Positions 1-6,667 are shown, counted from the first letter of the stretch. The stretch: 12,310 nucleotides of DNA from Candidatus Aenigmatarchaeota archaeon (GCA_016202745.1 JACQOB010000070.1:1-12310), one strand, 5' to 3'. Made by a program: numbers and translations. The notes: a model not told the origin generated them from the letters alone.

Positions 1-92
1 AATACGGCTACCCTGTGTTTGACGGCACGCAGGTGGATTTCAAGAAGTTCCAGCCAAAGCCAAGCCCCCAGAAGAGCCTGATGGATTTCTGA
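1..92 (+). CDS. C-terminal fragment of an unidentified protein ending in a PIP-box-like motif
   Basis: An open frame runs in from the left edge (first full codon at 3) and stops at TGA 90-92, giving the last 29 residues of a larger protein. The tail is Lys/Pro-rich (FKKFQPKPSP) and ends in QKSLMDF. This fits the Q-x-x-L-x-x-F core of archaeal PCNA-interacting peptides, which often sit at the extreme C-terminus of replication and repair enzymes. The protein may therefore be a DNA-processing enzyme, but too little is present to name it. The gene converges on the lipoprotein cluster, with 64 bases between the two stops. The reading frame is clear; the PCNA link is inference from the motif. Confidence 0.6.
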   Translation, partial: YGYPVFDGTQVDFKKFQPKPSPQKSLMDF

Positions 93-94
93 AC

Positions 95-106
95 CTGGCA
101 TGCCAG
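95..106. repeat. 12-bp perfect palindrome between convergent genes
   Basis: CTGGCATGCCAG is a perfect inverted repeat two bases after the stop of the partial gene, between two converging genes. It could end transcription or bind a dimeric protein. With no loop and no T-run after it, neither role can be asserted. Confidence 0.3.
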
Positions 107-156
107 CCTGAATATGAAAAGGACTGCCTTTACAGTTCAGAATGAATTTGGTAGCA

Positions 157-1017
157 CTACGGCTTCCCTGTCAGGGTGATTACGGTCTCCCTGTCGGCAA
201 AATAGATGTAATCGGAATGCAGCTCTATCTGCTTCTGGCTCACCTGCCCGGGATCCAGGCCCGAGGCCGTCAGCTTGCACTGTATTGAATTCGATCCCTT
301 GAAAAGGCTCAGCCTTATTGGGCTCTGGCAATCCTGCAGTGTCATGCCACTCTCGAGCCGGATGCTCACCGCGTCGATATTCTGGTTTCCAAGGGTGCAG
401 TCATCCAGGCACACGCTCCCGCCGCCTGTGTTGGTGGCCGTTATCTTCACGGGGAAGGTCACATCGGAGCCCGCAAGCCTTATGGGCCCCTGCGCCTCCA
501 GGGAGAAGGTTACAGGAGAAACGGAGCCGCTCACGCTGTCTATGGGCAGCGGCTTGCCCTGGCTCTGGAGCTGCACAAGCTCCTGGCGGGGGAGGATGTT
601 GACATTCTTCACCAGGTCCGTGGAATACGAATAGTAAACGCGGAGGGTTGGCCTGAAGTCGACGTTTATCCTGTCCGGGACAACCGGAGCAGTGAACTCC
701 CAGATGCACACCTTTGTGTCGCCGCTGATGCCTGACCTTACGGGAAGCAGCTCAAGCCCCCGTGTGCATTCCGAAGTGACGGCCTGTGGGTTCCATCCAT
801 CAAGGCCCAGGACTTTCATTTCCGTAATCCGGGCCCTGGCGGAACCGGTGTTTTCAATAAGGGCCTGCAGTCTTATTTTCTCCCCCGGGAACACCTGCTG
901 TATGTCAGGAGTGAAGGATTTTATTGCTATGCCCCCGGTGCCTCCCTGGCTGGCCGTGCAACCTGAGACCAGCAGGATAATCAGAATGGCAAAAAACATG
1001 TTTGCGTGCCGTACCAT
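157..1017 (-). CDS. Lipoprotein with two CARDB-like beta-sandwich domains, paralogue 1
   Basis: This is a 286-aa predicted surface lipoprotein. The N-terminus has a short basic start, a hydrophobic stretch (FFAILIILL) and a lipobox LVSGC, with the lipidated Cys at residue 20. Two extracellular segments follow. The first (about 35-140) has the FPGEKIRLQALIENTGSA pattern of CARDB-like beta-sandwiches. A linker carrying YYSYSTDLVKNV and a QGKPLP turn leads to a second segment (about 165-286) with FPVKITATNTGGG and a terminal strand SDYIYFADRETVITL. The next two genes upstream share the same landmarks, so this is the last member of a tandem triplet. A TATA element at 1041-1050 lies 28 bases before the ATG, implying its own leaderless transcript. 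The ligand or partner is unknown. Confidence 0.85.
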   Translation of the reverse strand: MVRHANMFFAILIILLVSGCTASQGGTGGIAIKSFTPDIQQVFPGEKIRLQALIENTGSARARITEMKVLGLDGWNPQAVTSECTRGLELLPVRSGISGDTKVCIWEFTAPVVPDRINVDFRPTLRVYYSYSTDLVKNVNILPRQELVQLQSQGKPLPIDSVSGSVSPVTFSLEAQGPIRLAGSDVTFPVKITATNTGGGSVCLDDCTLGNQNIDAVSIRLESGMTLQDCQSPIRLSLFKGSNSIQCKLTASGLDPGQVSQKQIELHSDYIYFADRETVITLTGKP

Positions 1018-1040
1018 GTTAATTAATAGGCGGCGGAAGA

Positions 1041-1050
1041 ATTAAAAGCA
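1041..1050 (-). promoter_or_regulatory. TATA element for lipoprotein 1
   Basis: On the minus strand TGCTTTTAAT is centred about 28 bases before the ATG at 1017, the usual archaeal spacing from TATA to transcription start. The transcript would begin at or next to the start codon. This supports the chosen start. Confidence 0.5.
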
Positions 1051-1063
1051 ACACAGCTGTTTC

Positions 1064-2008
1064 CTAGAAAAGCCTTCCGGTTCCCCTGACAGTGCCAGCC
1101 ACTTCCACCGTCGTCGTCCTGTCAACCCTGTAGTCGTAGCTCAGCGTGATTATTATGTTCCTGGCTTCCGATATGGTGGGTGGGCTTGTGATCTGGATCT
1201 CGCATGTGATGCTCCTGTCAATGCCGCTGACTATGTCAACCAGGTTCCCTCCCCTGAGTGCCTGGCAGTCCGGCGTTGTGAAGTCGAGCCCGGAAGGCAG
1301 GTCCACCGTCATGAGCACCTTGTTGTCAAGGCTGTGGTCGTTCAGCCTTGTGAGGTAGCCGCCGCCAATATTGCTTATGTCGAATCTCACGGGGAATGAT
1401 TTGAGCCTGAAGCCTGTTGTCGTAGCCCTGACAGGCCCGGGCGTCTGTATCTGGAAGTTTATCGGGCCAGATGACGTCTGCGACGGCTGGGACGGAAGCG
1501 ACTTGCCCTGCTGTGCAAGGTTGCTCAGCTCATCCTCGTTGACAACAGTGACCTGCTTTGATGCGGTTGTCCTGTAAGTGTAATATATGCTCAGCGTGGG
1601 GTTGTATGTCTGCTTTATGCCATCCGGCAGCTCCGGGGCAAGTACGTCGTAAATGTCAGTGTCTGTCCCGCCTTGTGTGCCTGTCCTCGCGTCAAATCGC
1701 AGCAGATCATTGAGCAGTATGTCAGTTCCTGGAGAGACCGGAGCCCAGTCGCTGGGGTCAATTCCCGACAGCCTTGCGACCACATTGAGTGCATACTCAG
1801 TGCCCTGGTTCTGGACCTCAAAAATGAGCTTCACGTGCTCGCCTGAATCCACCTGCGTTAGGTCTGGTTTCCACTGCAATACAGTCACGCCAGGGCCGGT
1901 AGCAGGCCCGCCGCCGCCTATGCACCCTGAAACAAGAACAACGGCGGCTAGCAGAAGCAGCAAAGCCTTCTGTTCTTTGGCCGGATTCAGCATCATAAGG
2001 ACTCTCAT
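1064..2008 (-). CDS. Lipoprotein with two CARDB-like beta-sandwich domains, paralogue 2
   Basis: This 314-aa lipoprotein is a paralogue of its two neighbours. The signal peptide is longer (MRVLMMLNPAKEQK before LLLLLAAVVLVSGC), with lipid-modified Cys29. The mature chain starts with a Gly-rich tether, then a first domain containing VDSGEHVKLIFEVQNQGTEYA. The middle block YYTYRTTASKQVTV plus QGKSLP matches the block in paralogue 1. The second domain has FPVRFDISNIGGG and ends in LSYDYRVDRTTTVEV. The start at 2008 is supported by a TATA element 18-27 bases upstream, just beyond the stop of the preceding gene at 2040. Paralogue 2 is visibly closer to paralogue 1 than to paralogue 3. The function is probably cell-surface binding or structure, by inference only. 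Confidence 0.85.
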   Translation of the reverse strand: MRVLMMLNPAKEQKALLLLLAAVVLVSGCIGGGGPATGPGVTVLQWKPDLTQVDSGEHVKLIFEVQNQGTEYALNVVARLSGIDPSDWAPVSPGTDILLNDLLRFDARTGTQGGTDTDIYDVLAPELPDGIKQTYNPTLSIYYTYRTTASKQVTVVNEDELSNLAQQGKSLPSQPSQTSSGPINFQIQTPGPVRATTTGFRLKSFPVRFDISNIGGGYLTRLNDHSLDNKVLMTVDLPSGLDFTTPDCQALRGGNLVDIVSGIDRSITCEIQITSPPTISEARNIIITLSYDYRVDRTTTVEVAGTVRGTGRLF

Positions 2009-2025
2009 TTAATATTGTCCTGAGA

Positions 2026-2035
2026 CATTTATAAG
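2026..2035 (-). promoter_or_regulatory. TATA element for lipoprotein 2
   Basis: The minus-strand sequence CTTATAAATG is centred about 23 bases before the ATG at 2008, inside the 31-base gap after the previous stop codon. The gene can therefore be transcribed independently, despite the operon-like packing. Confidence 0.55.
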
Positions 2036-2039
2036 TCTT

Positions 2040-2969
2040 TCATATCTTTGGCTCGACTGTGACCTTGACCGACTTGCGGAATTCATAGTCATACTCTATT
2101 TCCGTCGTGATGGTCTTTGTTTCCTGCGTCTGCACGGTTGTAGGAACGCTTATGGTGCACAGGTATTTTGAGGATTCCTTTTGAATGAGGCTTATGGGCT
2201 GGCCCGTCGGGTTTGCCGCCTGCAAGACGTCGCAGGAATCCCCTGGTCGGCCAGCCGGCGTGAGCCCCCCGAAATCGAATTTTGTAAGCCTGACCTGCGG
2301 CTTCGCGTCCTGCTGTGCAGCGTCCTTCACGGCAAGGAAGCCGCTCCCATGATTCTCTACCTGGAATGCGATTACAGTTATGCCCGCGTCAATTGAGATG
2401 GGCTGCTGGTCCTCCACAGTCACGTCAGGCTTTACGGGCCCCTCCCCCAGGGCCCTGTAGGAGCCGATCTCCTTCAGGCCGCCCGACTGTATGAGCCTTT
2501 CAAGCTCTGCCCTTGTGATGAATGATATTGTCGTGAGGCTGATAGTCTTTGTCTTGTACCGTACGGCGACCTTCATGCCATCCTGCGGGCACACCGTCTT
2601 CAGCTCAATCTTCTTCGACTTCAGCACCCAGTCAACCTGCTTCGTCTCCTGCGCGCCAAGCTCTATGTTGGGGCAGAGCGTGCTGCCCAGCGTGCCCTGC
2701 CCGCCGCCGCAATTTGGCTTTATGTCCTTCGCCGGGAAAAGCCCTTCGCAGTGGTCAAAGAGATCCACGGATGCTGTAATGGGCTTGTTTCCCTTGTTCT
2801 GTATGTTCGCTATTATCCTGACTGTCTGCTCAGGTGATATTACGCCGGGGACTGCCTGGAGGTCCCTTATTATGACTATGTCGTTCTCATATAGCGTCGT
2901 GGTGTCCTGCCCCGTGCAGCCTGATACAAGAACGACAAGTCCGAGCAAGAATATAAGCGGCTTTTTCAT
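2040..2969 (-). CDS. Lipoprotein with two CARDB-like beta-sandwich domains, paralogue 3
   Basis: This 309-aa lipoprotein is the first gene of the triplet. It has a compact signal peptide (MKKPLIFLLGLVVLVSGC, Cys18), then a first domain with ISPEQTVRIIANIQNKGNKPI. Cysteines near residues 74, 87 and 98 lie in a loop around DHCEGLFP and STLCPN and could form disulfides; the paralogues lack this loop. The shared landmarks follow: RYKTKTISLTTISFITRAELERL, a second domain with ITVIAFQVENHGSGF, and the C-terminal IEYDYEFRKSVKVTVEP strand. It is the most diverged member. It is divergent from the pilin-like gene, so both face the 112-base promoter region 2970-3081. Confidence 0.85.
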   Translation of the reverse strand: MKKPLIFLLGLVVLVSGCTGQDTTTLYENDIVIIRDLQAVPGVISPEQTVRIIANIQNKGNKPITASVDLFDHCEGLFPAKDIKPNCGGGQGTLGSTLCPNIELGAQETKQVDWVLKSKKIELKTVCPQDGMKVAVRYKTKTISLTTISFITRAELERLIQSGGLKEIGSYRALGEGPVKPDVTVEDQQPISIDAGITVIAFQVENHGSGFLAVKDAAQQDAKPQVRLTKFDFGGLTPAGRPGDSCDVLQAANPTGQPISLIQKESSKYLCTISVPTTVQTQETKTITTEIEYDYEFRKSVKVTVEPKI

Positions 2970-2991
2970 AAATTATCCAGTTCCTTAATGA

Positions 2992-3000
2992 AATTATTTA
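2992..3000 (-). promoter_or_regulatory. TATA element for lipoprotein 3
   Basis: The minus-strand sequence TAAATAATT is centred about 27 bases before the ATG at 2969, consistent with a leaderless or near-leaderless transcript. Confidence 0.45.
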
Positions 3001-3011
3001 ATATGCCAGGT

Positions 3012-3039
3012 CTGGCCAGGATATATTGATGCAAGCCAG
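3012..3039 (+). repeat. Diverged copy of the hairpin repeat upstream of the pilin gene
   Basis: CTGGC (3012-3016) can pair with GCCAG (3035-3039). The right half, ATTGATGCAAGCCAG, matches the right half of the copies at 3106-3192 except for one stem base. The left arm is shortened relative to those copies. It lies between two divergent TATA elements. Confidence 0.5.
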
Positions 3040-3051
3040 CATCCAAACTCC

Positions 3052-3060
3052 TTATAATTA
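3052..3060 (+). promoter_or_regulatory. TATA element for the pilin-like gene
   Basis: TTATAATTA is centred about 26 bases before the ATG at 3082, the spacing expected for a leaderless archaeal transcript. This fixes the start upstream of the repeated N-terminal segment. Confidence 0.5.
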
Positions 3061-3081
3061 GCTTTGTGAAGATATATTAAT

Positions 3082-4338
3082 ATGGGGAAACACAAAGGAC
3101 AGATCAACTGCCGGCTTTATTCGATTGATGCAAGCCGGAAAGGCCAGAGTAACTGCCGGCTTTATTCGATTGATGCAAGCCGGAAAGGCCAGTTAACATT
3201 TGAGTTCATAATTTCCATGATATTTTTCGTCGCGATAGTGGCCTACGTGCTTGTGCTTATTGCCAACAATTTCTCCGCCTTCAGCGCAGCAAGCCAGGAG
3301 GCCGCCCTGCAGACCAAGGCCATACAGGTCTCCGAGCTGCTTGTCAGGAGCGGCGGTGCCTGGTCCGGGTCAACGCCGCTGTCCATAGGCCTTTCGTCGG
3401 GCTGGCCAGAGATAAACTCGACGAAGGTGGCATTCCTTGACGCCTACTGCAGCGTTGACTATGTAGGCCTTCTGGGCAGGCTCGACGCCGAGCAGAACAA
3501 GGTTAGGATTGAGGCGAGGAGGAAAAGCTACCTGAGCCCCAACCTTTCCTGCGGATTTGACGCAGGCTTCGCCTGCGAAAACAATGAGACCGTGCTTATC
3601 CAGCCGGCCATCCAGCAGGGCGTTGATTTTGTCACGGGAAGATTCGACATTGGCATCTTTTCCAATGAGTCCGATATCCTGCAGTACCCCACTGCGAATT
3701 CGGTCGGCACCCCCCTCTCGGCCGGGACAATACAGTTCTGGGTGAAATATCAGGATTCATCCCAGCTTGAAGACGGCATATACACACTTTTCTCTGCCCA
3801 GCTGTCCAACGGCAACATAACGGGCATAGCCTACATAAAGGAGAACGGCCTCCCGCGGGACAATATGCTCAACTTCACCTTCAATTCGACATCGCTGCTC
3901 GTGCCTTTTGTATTGGGCTCCGGGAACCACCACATAACCTTTGTCTTTGACGCCCTTGAGCCTGACATCAATGAGATGTACAGGGTTTACATTGACGGCA
4001 AAAGGAGGAGCCCTGACGCGTTCCTCAGCGCAGTGACGCAGCCATATCCGGTTTCGATTACACCATCCGTGTACATCGGCTCGGTATCATCAGGCCGCGC
4101 GGCCAACGCAACCATTGACGATTTCAGGATATACGACAGCGCGAGGAGCGAGGCGCAGATAGAGCAGGACAGGGGCAACCAGGCTGGCAGGCTGCTGGAA
4201 TGCGGCCTTCCTGTCCCTTCGGGCATCTCTACCGCTAACGCGCAGAGGATAGCGCTGGTTAACGAGACTGTTGACGTGGACAGCCAGCCAGTGTCCATAG
4301 TGGAGCCCGTCGTGCTCAACGTCTGGATATGGAGATAA
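3082..4338 (+). CDS. Type IV pilin-like protein with a LamG/concanavalin-like domain
   Basis: This is a 418-aa predicted surface protein. Residues 35-65 (KGQLTFEFIISMIFF and the following hydrophobic helix) fit an archaeal class III signal peptide of the Q-x-S/T-x-E type. A prepilin peptidase would cut between Gly36 and Gln37, leaving the helix as assembly core or anchor. The region from about 205 to 360 resembles a LamG jelly-roll: TIQFWVKYQDSS, HHITFVF, YRVYIDGKRRSP, SVYIGSVSSG and IDDFRIYDSARSEAQI. Ahead of the pilin signal lie two near-identical 15-residue units (residues 5-19 and 20-34, NCRLYSIDASR core). Each begins with KGQ, so the ancestral start was probably MGKHKGQLTFEF. The gene starts a plus-strand group with a small ORF and trkA. 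A glycan- or surface-binding role is inferred from the LamG fold. Confidence 0.8.
   Translation: MGKHKGQINCRLYSIDASRKGQSNCRLYSIDASRKGQLTFEFIISMIFFVAIVAYVLVLIANNFSAFSAASQEAALQTKAIQVSELLVRSGGAWSGSTPLSIGLSSGWPEINSTKVAFLDAYCSVDYVGLLGRLDAEQNKVRIEARRKSYLSPNLSCGFDAGFACENNETVLIQPAIQQGVDFVTGRFDIGIFSNESDILQYPTANSVGTPLSAGTIQFWVKYQDSSQLEDGIYTLFSAQLSNGNITGIAYIKENGLPRDNMLNFTFNSTSLLVPFVLGSGNHHITFVFDALEPDINEMYRVYIDGKRRSPDAFLSAVTQPYPVSITPSVYIGSVSSGRAANATIDDFRIYDSARSEAQIEQDRGNQAGRLLECGLPVPSGISTANAQRIALVNETVDVDSQPVSIVEPVVLNVWIWR
3094..3183 (+). repeat. Two tandem 45-nt hairpin repeats inside the pilin signal peptide coding region
   Basis: Two 45-nt units (3094-3138 and 3139-3183) lie in tandem, with 42 identical bases shared by 3106-3147 and 3151-3192. 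Each contains an inverted repeat: CCGGCTT at 3111-3117 pairs with AAGCCGG at 3132-3138, and likewise 3156-3162 with 3177-3183. Both units are in frame and add 30 residues. Related copies occur at 5222-5268 and 3012-3039, so this is a dispersed element and not only a local duplication. Confidence 0.85.
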
Positions 4339-4386
4339 GAATATGAATCAGGCAGGCAATATATCCTTGAACGGCTGGTGAATTGC

Positions 4387-4545
4387 ATGAGAGAGAAAGG
4401 AAAAGACTTGTATGCATCAAGATGCGTGTACATCCTCAACCGCAGCCCGGAATATGCCGACCAATTCGAGTACAGGCAGCGGGACAGCAGGCATGAGCCA
4501 ATCATCGGGCCCGCCAAATGGAACACCAGGAGGTACCAACTTTAA
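4387..4545 (+). CDS. Small 52-aa hypothetical protein between the pilin-like gene and trkA
   Basis: ATG 4387 to TAA 4543-4545 encodes a 52-aa charged protein with Arg-rich, Tyr-containing sequence (SPEYADQFEYRQRDSRHEP). A ribosome-binding site GGTGA at 4377-4381 sits 5 bases before the ATG, and the stop is 7 bases before the trkA ATG, so it looks like a translated operon member. The same frame is open all the way back to the pilin stop at 4336-4338, 16 codons upstream of the ATG. It might therefore be a detached C-terminal tail of the pilin-like protein rather than an independent gene. No family is recognised. The competing frame, an N-terminal extension of TrkA, is Ser/Thr/Gly-rich low-complexity sequence and less convincing. 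Confidence 0.45.
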   Translation: MREKGKDLYASRCVYILNRSPEYADQFEYRQRDSRHEPIIGPAKWNTRRYQL

Positions 4546-4552
4546 GGGAATT

Positions 4553-5188
4553 ATGAAAATCATAATCGCCGGGGGCGGCAAATACGGGGAGAAGCTCGCT
4601 GAGGCGCTGGTCAGGGAGAAGAACAGCGTCGTGGTGATAGAGAAGGATGAGGCCAGGGCGGAGAACATAGGCGGCAGCCTGAACGCGCTGGTGCTCAACG
4701 GCGACGCCAGCAGCAGCAAGATACTGAAGGACGCCGGAGTGGACAGCTGCGACGCATTGATATGCATGACTGACAACGATACAACCAACCTCAAGATATG
4801 CGAGGCCGCAAAGGCACTCGGCGTGAAGAGCTTGGTTTCAAGGATAAACAACCCCAACAGCCTCCGCGATTTTGAGGAGCTTAACATACCCACAGTCAAT
4901 GCCACCGAGTCTGCTGTCAACGCATTCAAGGCAATGATAGACAGGAGGCAGAAGCAGGTCGTTGCGGAGGTCGCGGCCGGCAAGTTCCATATCATAGAGA
5001 GGGTTGTGGATAAGGGGTCAGGAGCCGTGGGGAAAAAGTTTGACAAGATATCGAAGGACATTATTCCGGTGGGCATCTACAGGGAGGGCAAGTTCAGCGC
5101 AAAGCCGGGCGCAAAGATAGAGGAGGGCGACACAATTATTTTCTGCGTCCCGAAGGACAAGCTGAAGGAAACAGAGAAGCTATTCTGA
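4553..5188 (+). CDS. trkA: TrkA-type RCK protein (K+ transport regulatory subunit)
   Basis: This 211-aa cytosolic RCK protein would bind NAD(H) or another nucleotide and gate a K+ transporter of the Trk/Ktr type. The TrkA-N Rossmann domain (residues 1 to about 125) shows AGGGKYG (6-12) in the glycine loop, Glu30 after the second strand (VVVIEKD), and the NGDAS and MTDNDTTNL segments typical of the family. A TrkA-C domain follows from about 135 to the end, with GKKFDKISKDIIPVGIYREGKF and EEGDTIIFCVP. The ATG at 4553 was chosen because it begins the first beta strand; the frame is open 47 codons further upstream but that stretch is low-complexity. No TrkH/KtrB membrane partner is in the window. 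The length is usual for a single-RCK protein. Confidence 0.9.
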   Translation: MKIIIAGGGKYGEKLAEALVREKNSVVVIEKDEARAENIGGSLNALVLNGDASSSKILKDAGVDSCDALICMTDNDTTNLKICEAAKALGVKSLVSRINNPNSLRDFEELNIPTVNATESAVNAFKAMIDRRQKQVVAEVAAGKFHIIERVVDKGSGAVGKKFDKISKDIIPVGIYREGKFSAKPGAKIEEGDTIIFCVPKDKLKETEKLF

Positions 5189-5221
5189 TTTGATATGGCA
5201 ATTTCTCCGCAGCGCAAGCGA

Positions 5222-5268
5222 GGAAAGGTTGAGTAACTGCTGGCTTGCTGCAATTGATACAAGCCAGA
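5222..5268 (+). repeat. Copy of the hairpin repeat downstream of trkA
   Basis: The segment shares GGAAAGG, GAGTAACTGC and TTGAT-CAAGCC blocks with the copies at 3139-3192. The stem is CTGGCTTG (5240-5247) with CAAGCCAG (5260-5267). Relative to the pilin copies the second stem position changes C to T on the left and G to A on the right, so pairing is kept. It lies in the space between trkA and the converging GTPase gene. Confidence 0.7.
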
Positions 5269-5285
5269 CAACTTTAAGGATGGTA

Positions 5286-5302
5286 AGCTCCTTATAGAGA
5301 GC
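5286..5302. terminator. Possible terminator hairpin between trkA and the GTPase gene
   Basis: AGCTC (5286-5290) can pair with GAGCT (5298-5302) and is followed on the plus strand by ATTTT. The hairpin overlaps the last base of the GTPase stop codon, so it could act for either converging transcript. The stem is short, so this is a weak call. Confidence 0.25.
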
Positions 5303-6653
5303 TATTTTGACCTTCCCAGGAATTTCCTTACTATGAGGTCCAGGCTGTTCCTGCCGGTTTCCTGGAGCCTGTAGGTGACCTTGACGCAGGGCTTGCTTAT
5401 CCTTATTATGTTCCTCAGGTCAATCGGAGTGCCTATGACAACCGCATCGCACGGCGTCCTCTCAACCGTCTTCTCCAGCTCCTTTACCTGCCTCTCGCCG
5501 TAGCCCATCGCGGGCAGTATGGGCCCCAGGTGGGGATATCTGGAATATGTCTCCTTGATTGAGCCGACTGCGTATTTCCTCGGGTCGACAAGCCTTGCAT
5601 TGTGCATCCCTGCCGCAAAACCCGCGGCGCCTATGGGCATGTTGCCGTGGGTGACGGTCGGGCCGTCCTCTATCGCAAGGACTTTCTTGTTTCTTATCAG
5701 GCGGGGGCTGTCAATGGAAAGCGGGGATTTTGCCCTTATTATCGCCGCCTTTGGGTTGAGCTTCCTGATATTGTTTTCCACAATCTCTACATTCTTCTTT
5801 TCTGCAGTGTCAATCTTGTTTATGATCACCACGTCGGCCATTCTCACGTTTGCCTCCCCGGGATGGTACGACACCTCATTGCCTGGCCTGTGCGGGTCGG
5901 CAACAACTATTTGCAGGTCAGGTTTGTAGAATGGGAAATCATTGTTCCCGCCGTCCCATATTATCACGTCAGCCTCCTTCTCCGCCGCCTTCAGTATCTT
6001 CCCATAGTCAACCCCGGCGTAGACAACGAACCCGTTGTTGATGTGCTGCTCGTATTCCTCATGCTCCTCTATCGTGCACTTGTATTTCACAAGGTCGCCA
6101 AGCGATGCAAACCTCTGCACTATCTCCCTGGAAAGGTCCCCATAGGGCATGGGGTGCCTCACTATTACAACGCTCTTGCCCATGGACTTAAGGATGGATG
6201 CCACCCTCCTGGTCGTCTGGCTTTTTCCCGCACCGGTCCTTACTGCGCACACTGATATCACCAGCTTTGTGGATTTCAGCATGGTGCTTTCCGGGCCAAG
6301 GAGGACGAAATCCGCCCCGTTTGCAAGGACGAGACTGGCCTTGTGCATGACCTCCTCGTGCGAGAGGTCGGAGTATGCGAGAATAACCCGCTGGGCGTCG
6401 TATTTCCTTATAAGCTCAGGCAGTTTCTCCTCAGGATATACGGGAATGCCTTTGGGATACAGCTTCCCGGCAAGCACGCGGGGGTATTTCCTGCCGGCGA
6501 TATCCGGTATCTGGGCGGCGGTGAAGCATACGACGTTGTAATGCGGGTTGTCCCTGTAGGCGACGTTGAAGTTGTGGAATTAGAGGATTTTAGGCAAACC
6601 TAAGATCTATCTCTTCCGGCCGCACCCATGATCAGAATGTTTATCCTTTTCAA
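5302..6653 (-). CDS. CpgS-like GTPase (cyclic 2,3-diphosphoglycerate synthetase family), split by a 29-nt BHB intron: join 6653..6609, 6579..5302
   Basis: The spliced product is 440 aa and belongs to the family of predicted GTPases annotated as cyclic 2,3-diphosphoglycerate synthetase (COG2403-like). Exon 1 encodes MKRINILIMGAAGRD. Exon 2 continues FHNFNVAYRDNPHYNVVCFTA, rebuilding the expected N-terminal nucleotide-binding strand and motif. Later features are a P-loop-like VRTGAGKSQTTR, DPHRPGNEVSYHPGEANVRMADVV, NKID, and a C-terminal Rossmann-like part ending CDAVVIGTPIDLRNI. The proposed start is TTG at 6653, with GAGGTG at 6666-6661 as ribosome-binding site 7 bases upstream. ATG at 6668 (445 aa) overlaps the nnrD stop as TAATG and is the alternative. 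Without splicing, an annotation would begin at GTG 6477 and lose the first 49 residues. Whether it makes the cyclic compound or has another substrate is not shown here. Confidence 0.85.
6580..6608 (-). other. 29-nt bulge-helix-bulge intron in the CpgS-like GTPase gene
   Basis: Read on the minus strand, exon 1 ends at 6609 and exon 2 resumes at 6579. Pairing: outer helix GGA (6617-6615) with TCC (6578-6576); central 4-bp helix AGAG (6614-6611) with CTCT (6585-6582); 3-nt bulges AT|A (6610-6608) and AA|T (6581-6579); inner hairpin GATCTTAGG (6607-6599) with CCTAAAATC (6594-6586), one C-A mismatch, loop TTTG (6598-6595). Both cuts fall after the second bulge base, the position used by archaeal tRNA splicing endonuclease. 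Removing these 29 nt takes out the frameshift and the in-frame stops (TAG at 6602-6600 in the exon 1 frame, TAA at 6582-6580 in the exon 2 frame) and restores GRD-FHNFN. A chance insertion would not be expected to show all of this. Confidence 0.85.
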
Positions 6654-6667
6654 AACCAACCACCTCA

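Noticed and set aside
2515..2545. C/D box small RNA (TGATGA followed by CTGA)
   Set aside because: The match lies antisense within lipoprotein 3, and no second box pair or terminal stem is evident.
3094..3192. CRISPR-like repeats
   Set aside because: The two units are direct tandem copies with a 3-base gap between identical parts, no spacers and no cas genes; they lie within a coding frame.
4412..4552. N-terminal extension of TrkA by 47 residues
   Set aside because: The stretch is Ser/Thr/Gly/Pro low complexity, the family begins at the MKIIIAGGG strand, and a better-supported small ORF with a ribosome-binding site occupies the region in another frame.
6576..6617. Reading the split GTPase gene as a pseudogene or sequencing frameshift
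   Set aside because: A random indel would not remove exactly the right bases to restore the motif and also supply a complete bulge-helix-bulge with canonical cut positions. The rest of the gene is intact.
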